A DNA stretch of 13,612 nucleotides, taken from contig CAKUZF010000053.1 in the NCBI GenBank assembly GCA_934718155.1, forward strand, positions 1-13,612, read 5' to 3'. This stretch comes from an uncultured Parabacteroides sp. (GTDB lineage: Bacteria; Bacteroidota; Bacteroidia; Bacteroidales; Tannerellaceae). Each line of letters begins with the position of its first letter. The first letter of the stretch is position 1. The position numbers and the translations under genes are program-made. This document shows positions 7,160 through 13,612 of this stretch, in pieces. The notes under the pieces are model-generated. The model ran no database searches. It saw only the letters and a program-made list of their open reading frames with translations, and was not told where the DNA came from.

Positions 7160-7831
7160 ATGAGAAGATTGTTTTCCCTGTTAGCATTGTGCCTAATGGT
7201 ATTTGCCTCTTTACCTATCCAGGCGCAGGATAAGGAGACCCTCGTGTTGATAGAGACGGATAAAGGAAAAATAAAGGTGAAGCTGTATAACGACACGCCT
7301 CTCCATCGCGACAATTTCCTCAAGCTGGTCAAGGAGCACCGCTATGACGGCCTGCTTTTCCACCGTGTGATCAAGCAGTTTATGATCCAGGCGGGCGACA
7401 TCAACTCGAAGGATGCCCCGATGGATAAGCATTTAGGAGAGGGAGAGCTCGACTATACGATCCCTGCCGAGATTGTCTATCCGAAGCATTTCAACCGCCG
7501 TGCCGCCTTTTGCGCAGCCCGCCTGCCCGACGACGAGAACCCCGAGAAGGCTTCGTCGGCCAACCAGTTCTACATCGTCACCGGTAAGTTTTTCACCTCG
7601 ATGGAGCTCGACAAGATGGAGAGCGAGAAAAACATGAAGTTCACCGACGAACAACGCCAAGCCTACATGATGGAGGGAGGCGCGCCCCATTTGGATGGCA
7701 ACTATACCGTCTTTGGCGAGGTGGTGGATGGCATGAAAGTGGTCGATAAGATTCAGTTTGTCGAGACCAACAGCGACGATCGCCCCACCAAGAACATTGC
7801 GATCAAGACGATGAGGATCGTAGAGAAGTAA
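7160..7831 (+). CDS. Exported cyclophilin-type peptidyl-prolyl isomerase
   Basis: This 223-residue protein carries an N-terminal signal peptide: basic MRR, a hydrophobic core at 4-18, and a likely signal peptidase I cut after A22 (PIQA/Q). It should therefore act in the periplasm, catalysing cis-trans proline isomerisation during folding of exported proteins. Cyclophilin landmarks are FHRVIKQFMIQAGD at 67-80 with catalytic R69, F74 and Q77, the strand QFYIVTG at 136-142, and LDGNYTVFGEV from 178. Where human cyclophilin A has the cyclosporin-contacting tryptophan there is histidine (H177), so low cyclosporin sensitivity is likely. An insertion of about 33 charged residues (143-175) separates the last two landmarks, which are usually only a few residues apart. 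It is the first gene of an operon, 26 bases before a paralogue. The in-core C11 is not in a lipobox. Confidence 0.9.
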   Translation: MRRLFSLLALCLMVFASLPIQAQDKETLVLIETDKGKIKVKLYNDTPLHRDNFLKLVKEHRYDGLLFHRVIKQFMIQAGDINSKDAPMDKHLGEGELDYTIPAEIVYPKHFNRRAAFCAARLPDDENPEKASSANQFYIVTGKFFTSMELDKMESEKNMKFTDEQRQAYMMEGGAPHLDGNYTVFGEVVDGMKVVDKIQFVETNSDDRPTKNIAIKTMRIVEK

Positions 7832-7857
7832 CTATACATATATTAATAGAGATTTAT

Positions 7858-8628
7858 ATGGAGAATCAAACAACCGAGACCTGTGTGCTGATGCACACAA
7901 ACAAAGGAGACATCCGATTGAAACTGTATAACGACACCCCGTTGCATCGCGACAATTTCCTTAAGCTGGTTCGTGAGGGACAGTATGAGGGATTGCTTTT
8001 CCATCGTGTGATTAAGGATTTCATGATCCAGGGAGGCGACGTGACTTCAAAGGATGCCCCGATGAACAAGTCGTTGGGAGCAGGCGACTTGGGCTATACC
8101 GTTCCCGCGGAGTTCCGCTATCCGCAACGCTTCCATAAGAAGGGGGCGCTATGTGCCGCTCGCACGGGCGATGAGGTCAACCCCGAACGTGCCTCCTCGG
8201 CTTCACAATTCTATATCGTGACCGGAAAGAAATACAGCGAGCAGGAGCTGAACCGCATGGAGAAACAGCTGGAGACTCGCTTGGCGCAAGAGATTTTCAA
8301 CCGTTTGCAAACGGAGCACAAGCCAGAGATCATGCGCCTGTATCGCAATGGCGAGAAGGAGGAACTGGCCATCCTGCGCGACACGCTTATCGGAAAGACT
8401 GAGCTGGAGGTTGAGAAGCGTAAGGACGAGGTGAAGCTCTCGCCCGAGATCCGCGAGGCCTATAAGACGGTTGGCGGTGTGCCCTTCCTCGATGGCCAAT
8501 ACACGGTGTATGGCGAAGTCGTTGAGGGAATGGAGGTGGTCGATACCATCCAGACGATGAAGACCAACAAGCAGGATCGTCCGACGGAGAATGTCGTGAT
8601 CGAAAGCGTGGAGGTCTTGCAGGCATGA
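7858..8628 (+). CDS. Cytoplasmic cyclophilin with large helical insertion
   Basis: This 256-residue cyclophilin has no signal peptide and should act in the cytoplasm. The catalytic block FHRVIKDFMIQGGD spans 48-61 with R50, F55 and Q58, and QFYIVTG is at 117-123. The final core strand LDGQYTVYGEV begins at 211. Between them lies an insertion of about 85 residues (124-208), rich in E, K, R and L and probably alpha-helical. The same loop is about 33 residues in the upstream paralogue and only a few in classical bacterial cyclophilins. The two genes share close DNA and protein similarity over the first core (for example LYNDTPLHRDNFLKLV in both), which points to an old tandem duplication giving one exported and one internal enzyme. 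The stop overlaps the start of the MATE gene by four bases (ATGA), so the two are translationally coupled. The function of the insertion is unknown. Confidence 0.88.
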   Translation: MENQTTETCVLMHTNKGDIRLKLYNDTPLHRDNFLKLVREGQYEGLLFHRVIKDFMIQGGDVTSKDAPMNKSLGAGDLGYTVPAEFRYPQRFHKKGALCAARTGDEVNPERASSASQFYIVTGKKYSEQELNRMEKQLETRLAQEIFNRLQTEHKPEIMRLYRNGEKEELAILRDTLIGKTELEVEKRKDEVKLSPEIREAYKTVGGVPFLDGQYTVYGEVVEGMEVVDTIQTMKTNKQDRPTENVVIESVEVLQA

Positions 8629-9971
8629 GTCGATTGATAGCTTATAAAAAACACTATCAGCGGATTATTCACTTGGGAGTTCCCATCATGCTTGGGCAGT
8701 TGGGAATTATCATTGTAGGGTTTGCCGACAACATCATGGTAGGGCATCACAGCGCTATCGAGTTGGCGGCAGCCTCTTTCGTGAACAACTTCTTCAACTT
8801 GGTCCTGCTGTTTGGCTTGGGCTTCAGTTATGGCCTCACCCCGATCATCGGTGGACTCGTGGCACGTGGGAAAAAGGCTGAGGCGGGCCAGATGCTCAAG
8901 AATAGCCTGCTGATCAATGGCGCGATGGGTGTTCTGCTCAGCCTGCTGATGCTCTTCCTGCTGTTTCACATCGATTCGCTGAATCAGCCCGAGGAGCTTA
9001 TCCCTTACATCGTTCCCTACTACGTATTGCAGCTCTTCTCGCTGGTGGTGGCGATGCTGTTCAACTCGTTCAAGCAGTTTAGCGACGGTTCGACCGACAC
9101 GGTTACGCCCATGTGGATCATGCTTGCGTCGAATCTGCTGAACATCATCGGCAACTACTTCTTGATCTATGGCAATGCGGGTGCGCCCGAGCTGGGACTG
9201 ACCGGAGCCGGTCTTTCCACCCTCTTCAGCCGCATCTTCTGCTTGGCCGTGTTCTGTTGGCTCTTCTGGCGCAAGGCGAAATATGCCGACTATCGCAAAG
9301 GGTTCGCCCAGGGATCTCTCTGCCGTGCGGATTTGAAGGAGCTGTCACGCTTAGGAGTGCCCATTGGCTTTCAGATGGGCGTCGAGAGCGCCTCTTTCAG
9401 TCTGAGTGTGATCATGATGGGCTGGCTTGGCAGCGCGGCGCTGGCGGCGCACCAGGTGGTTGGCGTGATCACCACGCTTGGTTTCATGGTCTATTATGGC
9501 ATTGCGGCGGCGGTCACCATCCGTGTCAGCCAGTTTTATCAACTGGCTGATTGGGGCAATGTGCGTCGCTCCAGTTTCGCCGGACTTCACATCATCACCG
9601 CCGTGGCGCTGTGTGTCATGCTCTTTATCTACCTCTTCCGCCATCGGCTGGGCTATCTTTTCACCGACGACGAAGAGATTGTACAGATCGTGTCGTTGCT
9701 CTGCACCTCCGTCATCCTCTATCAGTTTGGCGACGGCTTGCAGATCGTGTTTGCCAATTCCCTACGTGGACTTTCCGACGTGAAGTATATGGCTTGTATG
9801 GCCTTTGTCTGCCACTTCTGCATCGCGCTTCCGGTGGGTTATGTCTGCGGCTTCCTCTTCGATTGGGGAGCAATAGGCGTTTGGAGCGGTTTCCCGCTGA
9901 GCCTTACGCTGCTGGGCTATCTGCTTTATCGCCGCTTTGATCGGCTGACCAAGGTGGGCCTAAGTTCATAA
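8625..9971 (+). CDS. MATE family efflux transporter, NorM-like
   Basis: This 448-residue inner-membrane protein has about twelve hydrophobic helices in two related halves. It should expel cationic drugs or metabolites in exchange for Na+ or H+. NorM-type acidic residues are present at nearly the same numbers as in Vibrio NorM: D35 in helix 1 (GFADNIMVG), E254 in helix 7 (GVESASF) and D370 in helix 10 (FGDGLQIV). Conserved MATE sequence LRGLSD follows. The start overlaps the stop of the cytoplasmic cyclophilin gene by four bases, so it is the third gene of that operon. Its substrate cannot be told from sequence, and a link between the pump and the cyclophilins is unclear. The codon pattern matches the upstream genes, unlike what follows. 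Confidence 0.9.
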   Translation: MSRLIAYKKHYQRIIHLGVPIMLGQLGIIIVGFADNIMVGHHSAIELAAASFVNNFFNLVLLFGLGFSYGLTPIIGGLVARGKKAEAGQMLKNSLLINGAMGVLLSLLMLFLLFHIDSLNQPEELIPYIVPYYVLQLFSLVVAMLFNSFKQFSDGSTDTVTPMWIMLASNLLNIIGNYFLIYGNAGAPELGLTGAGLSTLFSRIFCLAVFCWLFWRKAKYADYRKGFAQGSLCRADLKELSRLGVPIGFQMGVESASFSLSVIMMGWLGSAALAAHQVVGVITTLGFMVYYGIAAAVTIRVSQFYQLADWGNVRRSSFAGLHIITAVALCVMLFIYLFRHRLGYLFTDDEEIVQIVSLLCTSVILYQFGDGLQIVFANSLRGLSDVKYMACMAFVCHFCIALPVGYVCGFLFDWGAIGVWSGFPLSLTLLGYLLYRRFDRLTKVGLSS

Positions 9972-9989
9972 CTCCCTATAAATCCCTGC

Positions 9990-10009
9990 AGGCCGCCACT
10001 GTGCGGCTT
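9990..10009 (+). terminator. Possible weak terminator hairpin after the MATE gene
   Basis: A 7-bp stem (9990-9996 with 10003-10009, one G-T wobble) with loop CACTGT lies 19 bases after the MATE stop. No T run follows, so termination is doubtful. The remainder of the 9972-10080 gap has only a near-match -7 element (TATTTTTT, 10060-10067) before the next gene. Confidence 0.3.
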
Positions 10010-10080
10010 ACGAGGAAAACGGGGAGGCCAAGACTAAAGTGTTATCTCGACGAACTGAATATTTTTTAGAATAAAACGAA

Positions 10081-11934
10081 ATGAAAAAAAGAAACTTAAC
10101 TGACAATGAAATCTCAGCCCTCCAGGCCAATAGCTGCTGGGCGGAGGACTGGCAACGAATTGAAGTGAACGACGATTTTAAGCCCAACTTCTTCCATCGT
10201 GTAATGTTCTACGGCGACATACGCCTCGGATCGTTTACCGAAAACGTGGAGGTAAGCCGAGGCTTCCTGAAACACTCTGGCGTGAACAACGCCACATTGC
10301 GTAATGTTACCATTGGCGACAACTGCCTCATCGAGAATATCTCGGGATTCATCAACAACTACGTCATTGGCAACGACTGCATCATATCCAACGTATGCAC
10401 CATGGAGACCACCGACGGAGCCACTTATGGCGAAGGCAACCTCATTTCGGTACTCAACGAGGTGGGCGAGGGCAACTTGATTCTCTTCCACGGACTGACA
10501 AGCCAGATGGCTGCGCTCATGGTGGAACACTTCCACAACCGTCCGCTTAAGGATGCCATACGCCGACTGATACATGAGGAGATAGAACGTACATCGCCCG
10601 AAATGGCTACAATCGGCAACCGTGTGAAGATTGTAAACACCAAGGAGATCACAAACACAGTAATCTACGACGACTGCGAGATTTCGGGCGCTTCGCGACT
10701 GAGCGACTGCACCTTAATGAGCAACGGCGACGCTTCGGTATACATAGGCACGGGCGTGATATGCGAGAACTCTATCGTCAGCGACGGATCGTCTATCATC
10801 AACAGCGTGAAGATGCAGGACTGCTTCGTAGGCGAGGCGTGCAAGCTGAGCAACGGATTCACGGCGGCTGGAAGCGTGTTCTTCGCCAACTCGTATATGT
10901 CGAATGGTGAGGCGTGCGCGGCATTCTGCGGTCCGTTCACGGCATCACATCACAAAAGTTCGCTACTCATAGGCGGGCAGTTTTCGTTCTACAACGCAGG
11001 CTCTGCCACCAACTTCTCCAACCATGCCTATAAGATGGGACCGATGCACTACGGCACGTTGGAGCGCGGAACCAAGACTGCCAGCGGCGCCTACATACTG
11101 ATGCCGGCACACATAGGTGCCTTCTCGGTGTGCTTCGGCAAACTGATGTATCATCCCGACACACGCTCGCTGCCATTCTCCTATCTCATAGCCTACAACG
11201 ACACCATGTATCTCGTGCCTGGACGCAACCTCACTACGGTTGGCCTCTATCGCGATATACGCAAATGGCCTAAGCGCGACATGCGACCCGACAGTGCCCG
11301 CAAGAGTATAGTCAACTTCGACTGGCTGTCGCCGTTTACCGTAGGCGAGATTCTTCGTGGTAAGAAAATACTGGAAGACCTGCGCGACGCATCGGGCGAG
11401 GACGTTTCGACTTACAACTATCACGAGTATGTCATCAAGAACTCGTCGCTGCGCAAGGGCATCAAATATTACGATATAGCTCTGCGTATATATATGGGTG
11501 CCGTACTGAAACGTCACGCACCGGTAGAACCTACGACAACAGTCGGCACCGGACCGTGGACAGACATCTCAGGACTGCTTCTGCCCGAATCGGAAGAACA
11601 ACGCATTATCGACGACATACTATCAGGCGACATCGATACGACCGAGGCTCTGAACGAACGTTTCGAACAGATTAATGCCATGTACTCCGAATACCGCTGG
11701 GCATGGTCGTATCGTATGATTATGGACTACTACGGATTTACATCGCTTACGGAGGAGAACGTGGAGCGTGTCAAGAGTGACTACATCACAGCCCGCCGGG
11801 CATGGATAGCCGAAATAAAGAAGGACGCTGCCAAGGAATACAAACTGGGCGACGTTGAAGAGGACGTGTTCCGCAACTTCAACGAACAGCTCGACAAGGA
11901 GGTGGACTTCGAAAACCAGAAGCTGTATATGTAA
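10081..11934 (+). CDS. DUF4954 family left-handed beta-helix-like protein
   Basis: This 617-residue protein is recognised by overall sequence as DUF4954, a family of unknown function common in Bacteroidales. The first half (about 50-320) shows repeated short hexapeptide-like turns such as VTIGDNCLIENI, YVIGNDCIISNV, VYIGTGVICENS and CFVGEACKLSNG. These are typical of left-handed beta-helices in sugar-nucleotide and acyl transferases. A middle part holds conserved aromatic and histidine-rich stretches (ASHHKSS, HAYKMGPMHYG). The C-terminal third (about 430-617) looks helical. There is no signal peptide, so it is probably cytoplasmic. A link to sugar metabolism is only inferred from the fold. 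About nineteen isoleucines are ATA, far more than in genes before 9971, which suggests a different origin. No good promoter is visible. Whether the C-terminus is complete is uncertain, since a gene remnant begins right at its stop codon. Confidence 0.75.
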   Translation: MKKRNLTDNEISALQANSCWAEDWQRIEVNDDFKPNFFHRVMFYGDIRLGSFTENVEVSRGFLKHSGVNNATLRNVTIGDNCLIENISGFINNYVIGNDCIISNVCTMETTDGATYGEGNLISVLNEVGEGNLILFHGLTSQMAALMVEHFHNRPLKDAIRRLIHEEIERTSPEMATIGNRVKIVNTKEITNTVIYDDCEISGASRLSDCTLMSNGDASVYIGTGVICENSIVSDGSSIINSVKMQDCFVGEACKLSNGFTAAGSVFFANSYMSNGEACAAFCGPFTASHHKSSLLIGGQFSFYNAGSATNFSNHAYKMGPMHYGTLERGTKTASGAYILMPAHIGAFSVCFGKLMYHPDTRSLPFSYLIAYNDTMYLVPGRNLTTVGLYRDIRKWPKRDMRPDSARKSIVNFDWLSPFTVGEILRGKKILEDLRDASGEDVSTYNYHEYVIKNSSLRKGIKYYDIALRIYMGAVLKRHAPVEPTTTVGTGPWTDISGLLLPESEEQRIIDDILSGDIDTTEALNERFEQINAMYSEYRWAWSYRMIMDYYGFTSLTEENVERVKSDYITARRAWIAEIKKDAAKEYKLGDVEEDVFRNFNEQLDKEVDFENQKLYM

Positions 11935-12089
11935 TGAATTCCAGAACAAGGAATCTTGCCTACAATTACGATACGCTTATCGGTGCAGGCAGCGTAGTGA
12001 CGCACGACATCCCTTCCGGAGTTATTGCGGCAGGCAACCCATGCCGTGTGTTGCGCACGATAACCGAAAAAGACAAGATCAAAGAATAA
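11934..12089 (+). pseudogene. C-terminal remnant of a sugar O-acetyltransferase
   Basis: A 51-codon open frame starts at an ATG overlapping the DUF4954 stop (TAATG). From about residue 13 it reads DTLIGAGSVVTHDIP, then AAGNPCRVLR and a charged end. This is the typical C-terminus of maltose/galactoside O-acetyltransferases (Maa/LacA hexapeptide family): the last beta-helix turn and the AxGNPxRV loop. The family usually has about 180-200 residues, so the N-terminal three quarters, including the catalytic histidine, are missing. The first dozen residues do not resemble the family, which puts the break near 11965-11975. The remnant lies six bases before the second MATE gene, so both were probably one operon. 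It is very unlikely to be an active enzyme, though the short frame could still be translated by coupling to the gene before it. Confidence 0.7.
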
Positions 12090-12095
12090 GAAACA

Positions 12096-13432
12096 ATGAA
12101 CGGAAAAGATTTGACGCAAGGCAGTATCATCGGCAACATCACGACATTCTCTTTGCCCTATATGCTTGCTTATTTCTTGCAGATACTCTATGGACTTGCC
12201 GACCTCTTTGTCATCGGTCAGTACTGCGGAGTAGACAGCACCACGGCGGTATCGAATGGAGCGCAGGTGATGTATATGGTGACTGTTGTGCTCATAGGTC
12301 TCGCTATGGGAACAACCGTTCTGACGGCACGTGCCATCGGCGCAAAGGATCCTGAGCGGACACGTGCCGTGGTGGGCAACACAGTGACGATGTTTGCAAT
12401 AATTGCCGTCGTGCTTATGGTCGTGTTGCTCTGCTTGCGAGGGGATGGATAGTCGGTGTGATGGATACTCCAGCAGAGGCTTTAAACGGCATGGAGCATT
12501 ATCTCACTATATGCTTTATTGGCATCCCTTTCATCATTGCCTATAACATCATCGCCTCCATATTCCGTGGGCTTGGCGACTCGAAGAGCCCGATGTATTT
12601 CGTGGCTGTGGCGTGTGTGGTGAACATCATTCTCGATTATTTCTTTATTGGAGTTTTGGAACTTGGCGCTATGGGCGCAGCCCTCGGCACAACATTGTCA
12701 CAAGCTGCAAGCGTGCTGTTTGCTCTCTGCTACATACGCCGACACAAGGGAATGCTCGACATTGGCCGTAGTGACCTGCGACCCCAGCGTGACGTGATAA
12801 AGCTCATCCTAAAGATAGGTTTGCCTATAGCCATACAGGACGGTTTCATACAAATTTCATTCCTTGCCATCACTGTCATAGCCAACGGACGAGGGCTTGT
12901 CGATGCGGCAGCCGTGGGCATCGTAGAGAAGTTCATCGGATTGGTGTTCATTGTTCCGTCAGCCATGCTGTCAACGGTGTCTGCCATTTCCGCGCAGAAC
13001 ATCGGTGCCAACAAGATGCCACGCGCCAAGCAAACCCTGCGCACGGCAATGCTCATCACGTCGGTCTATGGCCTTGTGGTATCCATCACCTTGCAGTTTA
13101 TCCCACAAGTGGCAGTTGGGCTGTTCACCAGCGACTCACAGGTGTTGGCGCAAGGCAGCGACTATCTGCGAGGCTATGTGTGGGACTGCATATTTGCCAG
13201 TATCCATTTCTGTTTTAGCGGTTTCTTCACGGCTTGTGGTTATGCCTTGATTTCATTCCTCCATAACAGCCTATCCATTGTCTGCGCTCGTGTTCCGCTT
13301 GCATGGCTTTCGTCAATGCTATATCCCGATACGCTATATCCGATGGGACTCAGCACATGCACAGGCTCATTCATTTCCTGCCTGATATGTATCGGAGCTT
13401 ACTGGTGGCTGAAACGAAAGGGGAAAATATAA
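12096..13432 (+). pseudogene. MATE family efflux transporter gene with a frameshift
   Basis: Two adjacent frames together encode one MATE transporter. The first (12096-12452) gives 118 residues covering helices 1-3, starting MNGKDLTQGSIIGNITTFSL with the helix 1 motif LADLFVIGQY. The second (12458-13432) continues from MDTPAEALNG to the end, including FRGLGDSKSP. The shift needs one missing base between about 12434 and 12444. Adding a G after 12437 gives CLARGWIVGVMDTP, and adding one to the GGGG at 12441-12444 gives LRGGWIVGVMDTP. The repaired product would be 445 residues, normal for the family. It is distinct from the NorM-like protein at 8625 and looks closer to MepA/DinF-type MATE proteins. 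It has frequent ATA codons, like the DUF4954 gene. It may be a true pseudogene, a sequencing error or, less likely, a switchable gene; sequence alone cannot decide. Confidence 0.8.
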
Positions 13433-13612
13433 ATTGTGTTTGACTTCTTTTATTTCCAAATGCAGCATTCTTATCCATAAAAATCATATTTGCCATTGAT
13501 TGGTTGGAGAAATAATGGAAAAGAGTGTGTTTCTTTATACAATACTTCGGTAAGAATTAGGCCAACCTAAGCGGCTTTTGCCGTAAAAAAGATGAGTTCT
13601 TTGAAAAGCCTG
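13433..13612. other. Window-end region without a supported gene
   Basis: These 180 bases hold no convincing gene. There are two short hairpins next to each other: 13557-13570 (5-bp stem, CCAA loop) and 13572-13583 (4-bp stem, TTTT loop). On the minus strand a frame enters from the window edge and stops at 13535-13537 after 25 codons; it is too short to judge. No T run follows the second MATE frame, so no terminator for it is seen. Confidence 0.4.

Noticed and set aside
7160..7225. Lipoprotein signal around C11 of the exported cyclophilin
   Set aside because: The cysteine is within the hydrophobic core and the preceding residues (LAL) do not fit a lipobox; a signal peptidase I site after A22 fits better.
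11936..11941. GAATTC (EcoRI site) exactly at the DUF4954/acetyltransferase junction as a cloning scar
   Set aside because: A six-base site is expected by chance every few kilobases, and no vector-like sequence lies beside it.
1..13612. CRISPR arrays, tRNA genes, insertion sequence ends and integrase genes
   Set aside because: I looked for regular direct repeats, cloverleaf-like segments, terminal inverted repeats and transposase or integrase motifs and saw none I could support.

Overview
The window looks like Bacteroidales chromosome (Bacteroidota). Four start regions carry the Bacteroidota promoter signature: a -7 box of the form TAnnTTTG, in three cases with a TTTG box 19-20 bases upstream. 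Most starts lack a Shine-Dalgarno sequence, and the gene content fits the order (DUF4954 protein, PMCA-type Ca2+ ATPase, paired cyclophilins). I cannot name the genus. The first 9.97 kb would suit a mid-GC member such as Tannerella or Parabacteroides, while codon choice after about 10 kb is different and more Prevotella-like. Both genus-level remarks are inference.

Layout. Positions 1-77 are the 3' end of a 5S rRNA gene and the rRNA operon terminator. A 78-residue protein with one helicase-associated (HA) domain follows (150-386, +). Its stop codon directly abuts the stop of a convergent 741-residue SbcD-like nuclease gene (387-2612, -), and both stops lie inside one 17-bp hairpin. The SbcD-like protein has a normal Mre11/SbcD phosphoesterase head, but its last half is a long coiled-coil extension, and no sbcC is present in the window. 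A divergent promoter region (2613-2753) separates it from a PMCA-type Ca2+-transporting ATPase (2754-5444, +). A bidirectional terminator (5507-5555) lies between the ATPase and a convergent SLC45/sucrose-type MFS transporter (5658-7022, -).

Positions 7023-7159 hold back-to-back promoters. To the right is a tight operon: an exported cyclophilin (7160-7831), a cytoplasmic cyclophilin with a large helical insertion (7858-8628), and a NorM-type MATE exporter (8625-9971, 4-base overlap).

After a 109-base gap codon usage shifts, most visibly to frequent ATA isoleucine codons. This second block holds a DUF4954 left-handed beta-helix-like protein (10081-11934), a remnant of a sugar O-acetyltransferase that keeps only its C-terminus (11934-12089), and a second MATE transporter gene interrupted by a one-base frameshift near 12437-12444 (12096-13432). 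It reads as a decaying, probably acquired block. The last 180 bases contain no gene I can support.

Most genes look like housekeeping or transport functions. The points most worth a second look are the SbcD coiled-coil fusion without SbcC, the shared stop-codon hairpin, the paired cyclophilins with insertions, and the compositional junction near 10 kb with gene remnants beyond it. I see no clear evidence of a complete new defence or mobile system.
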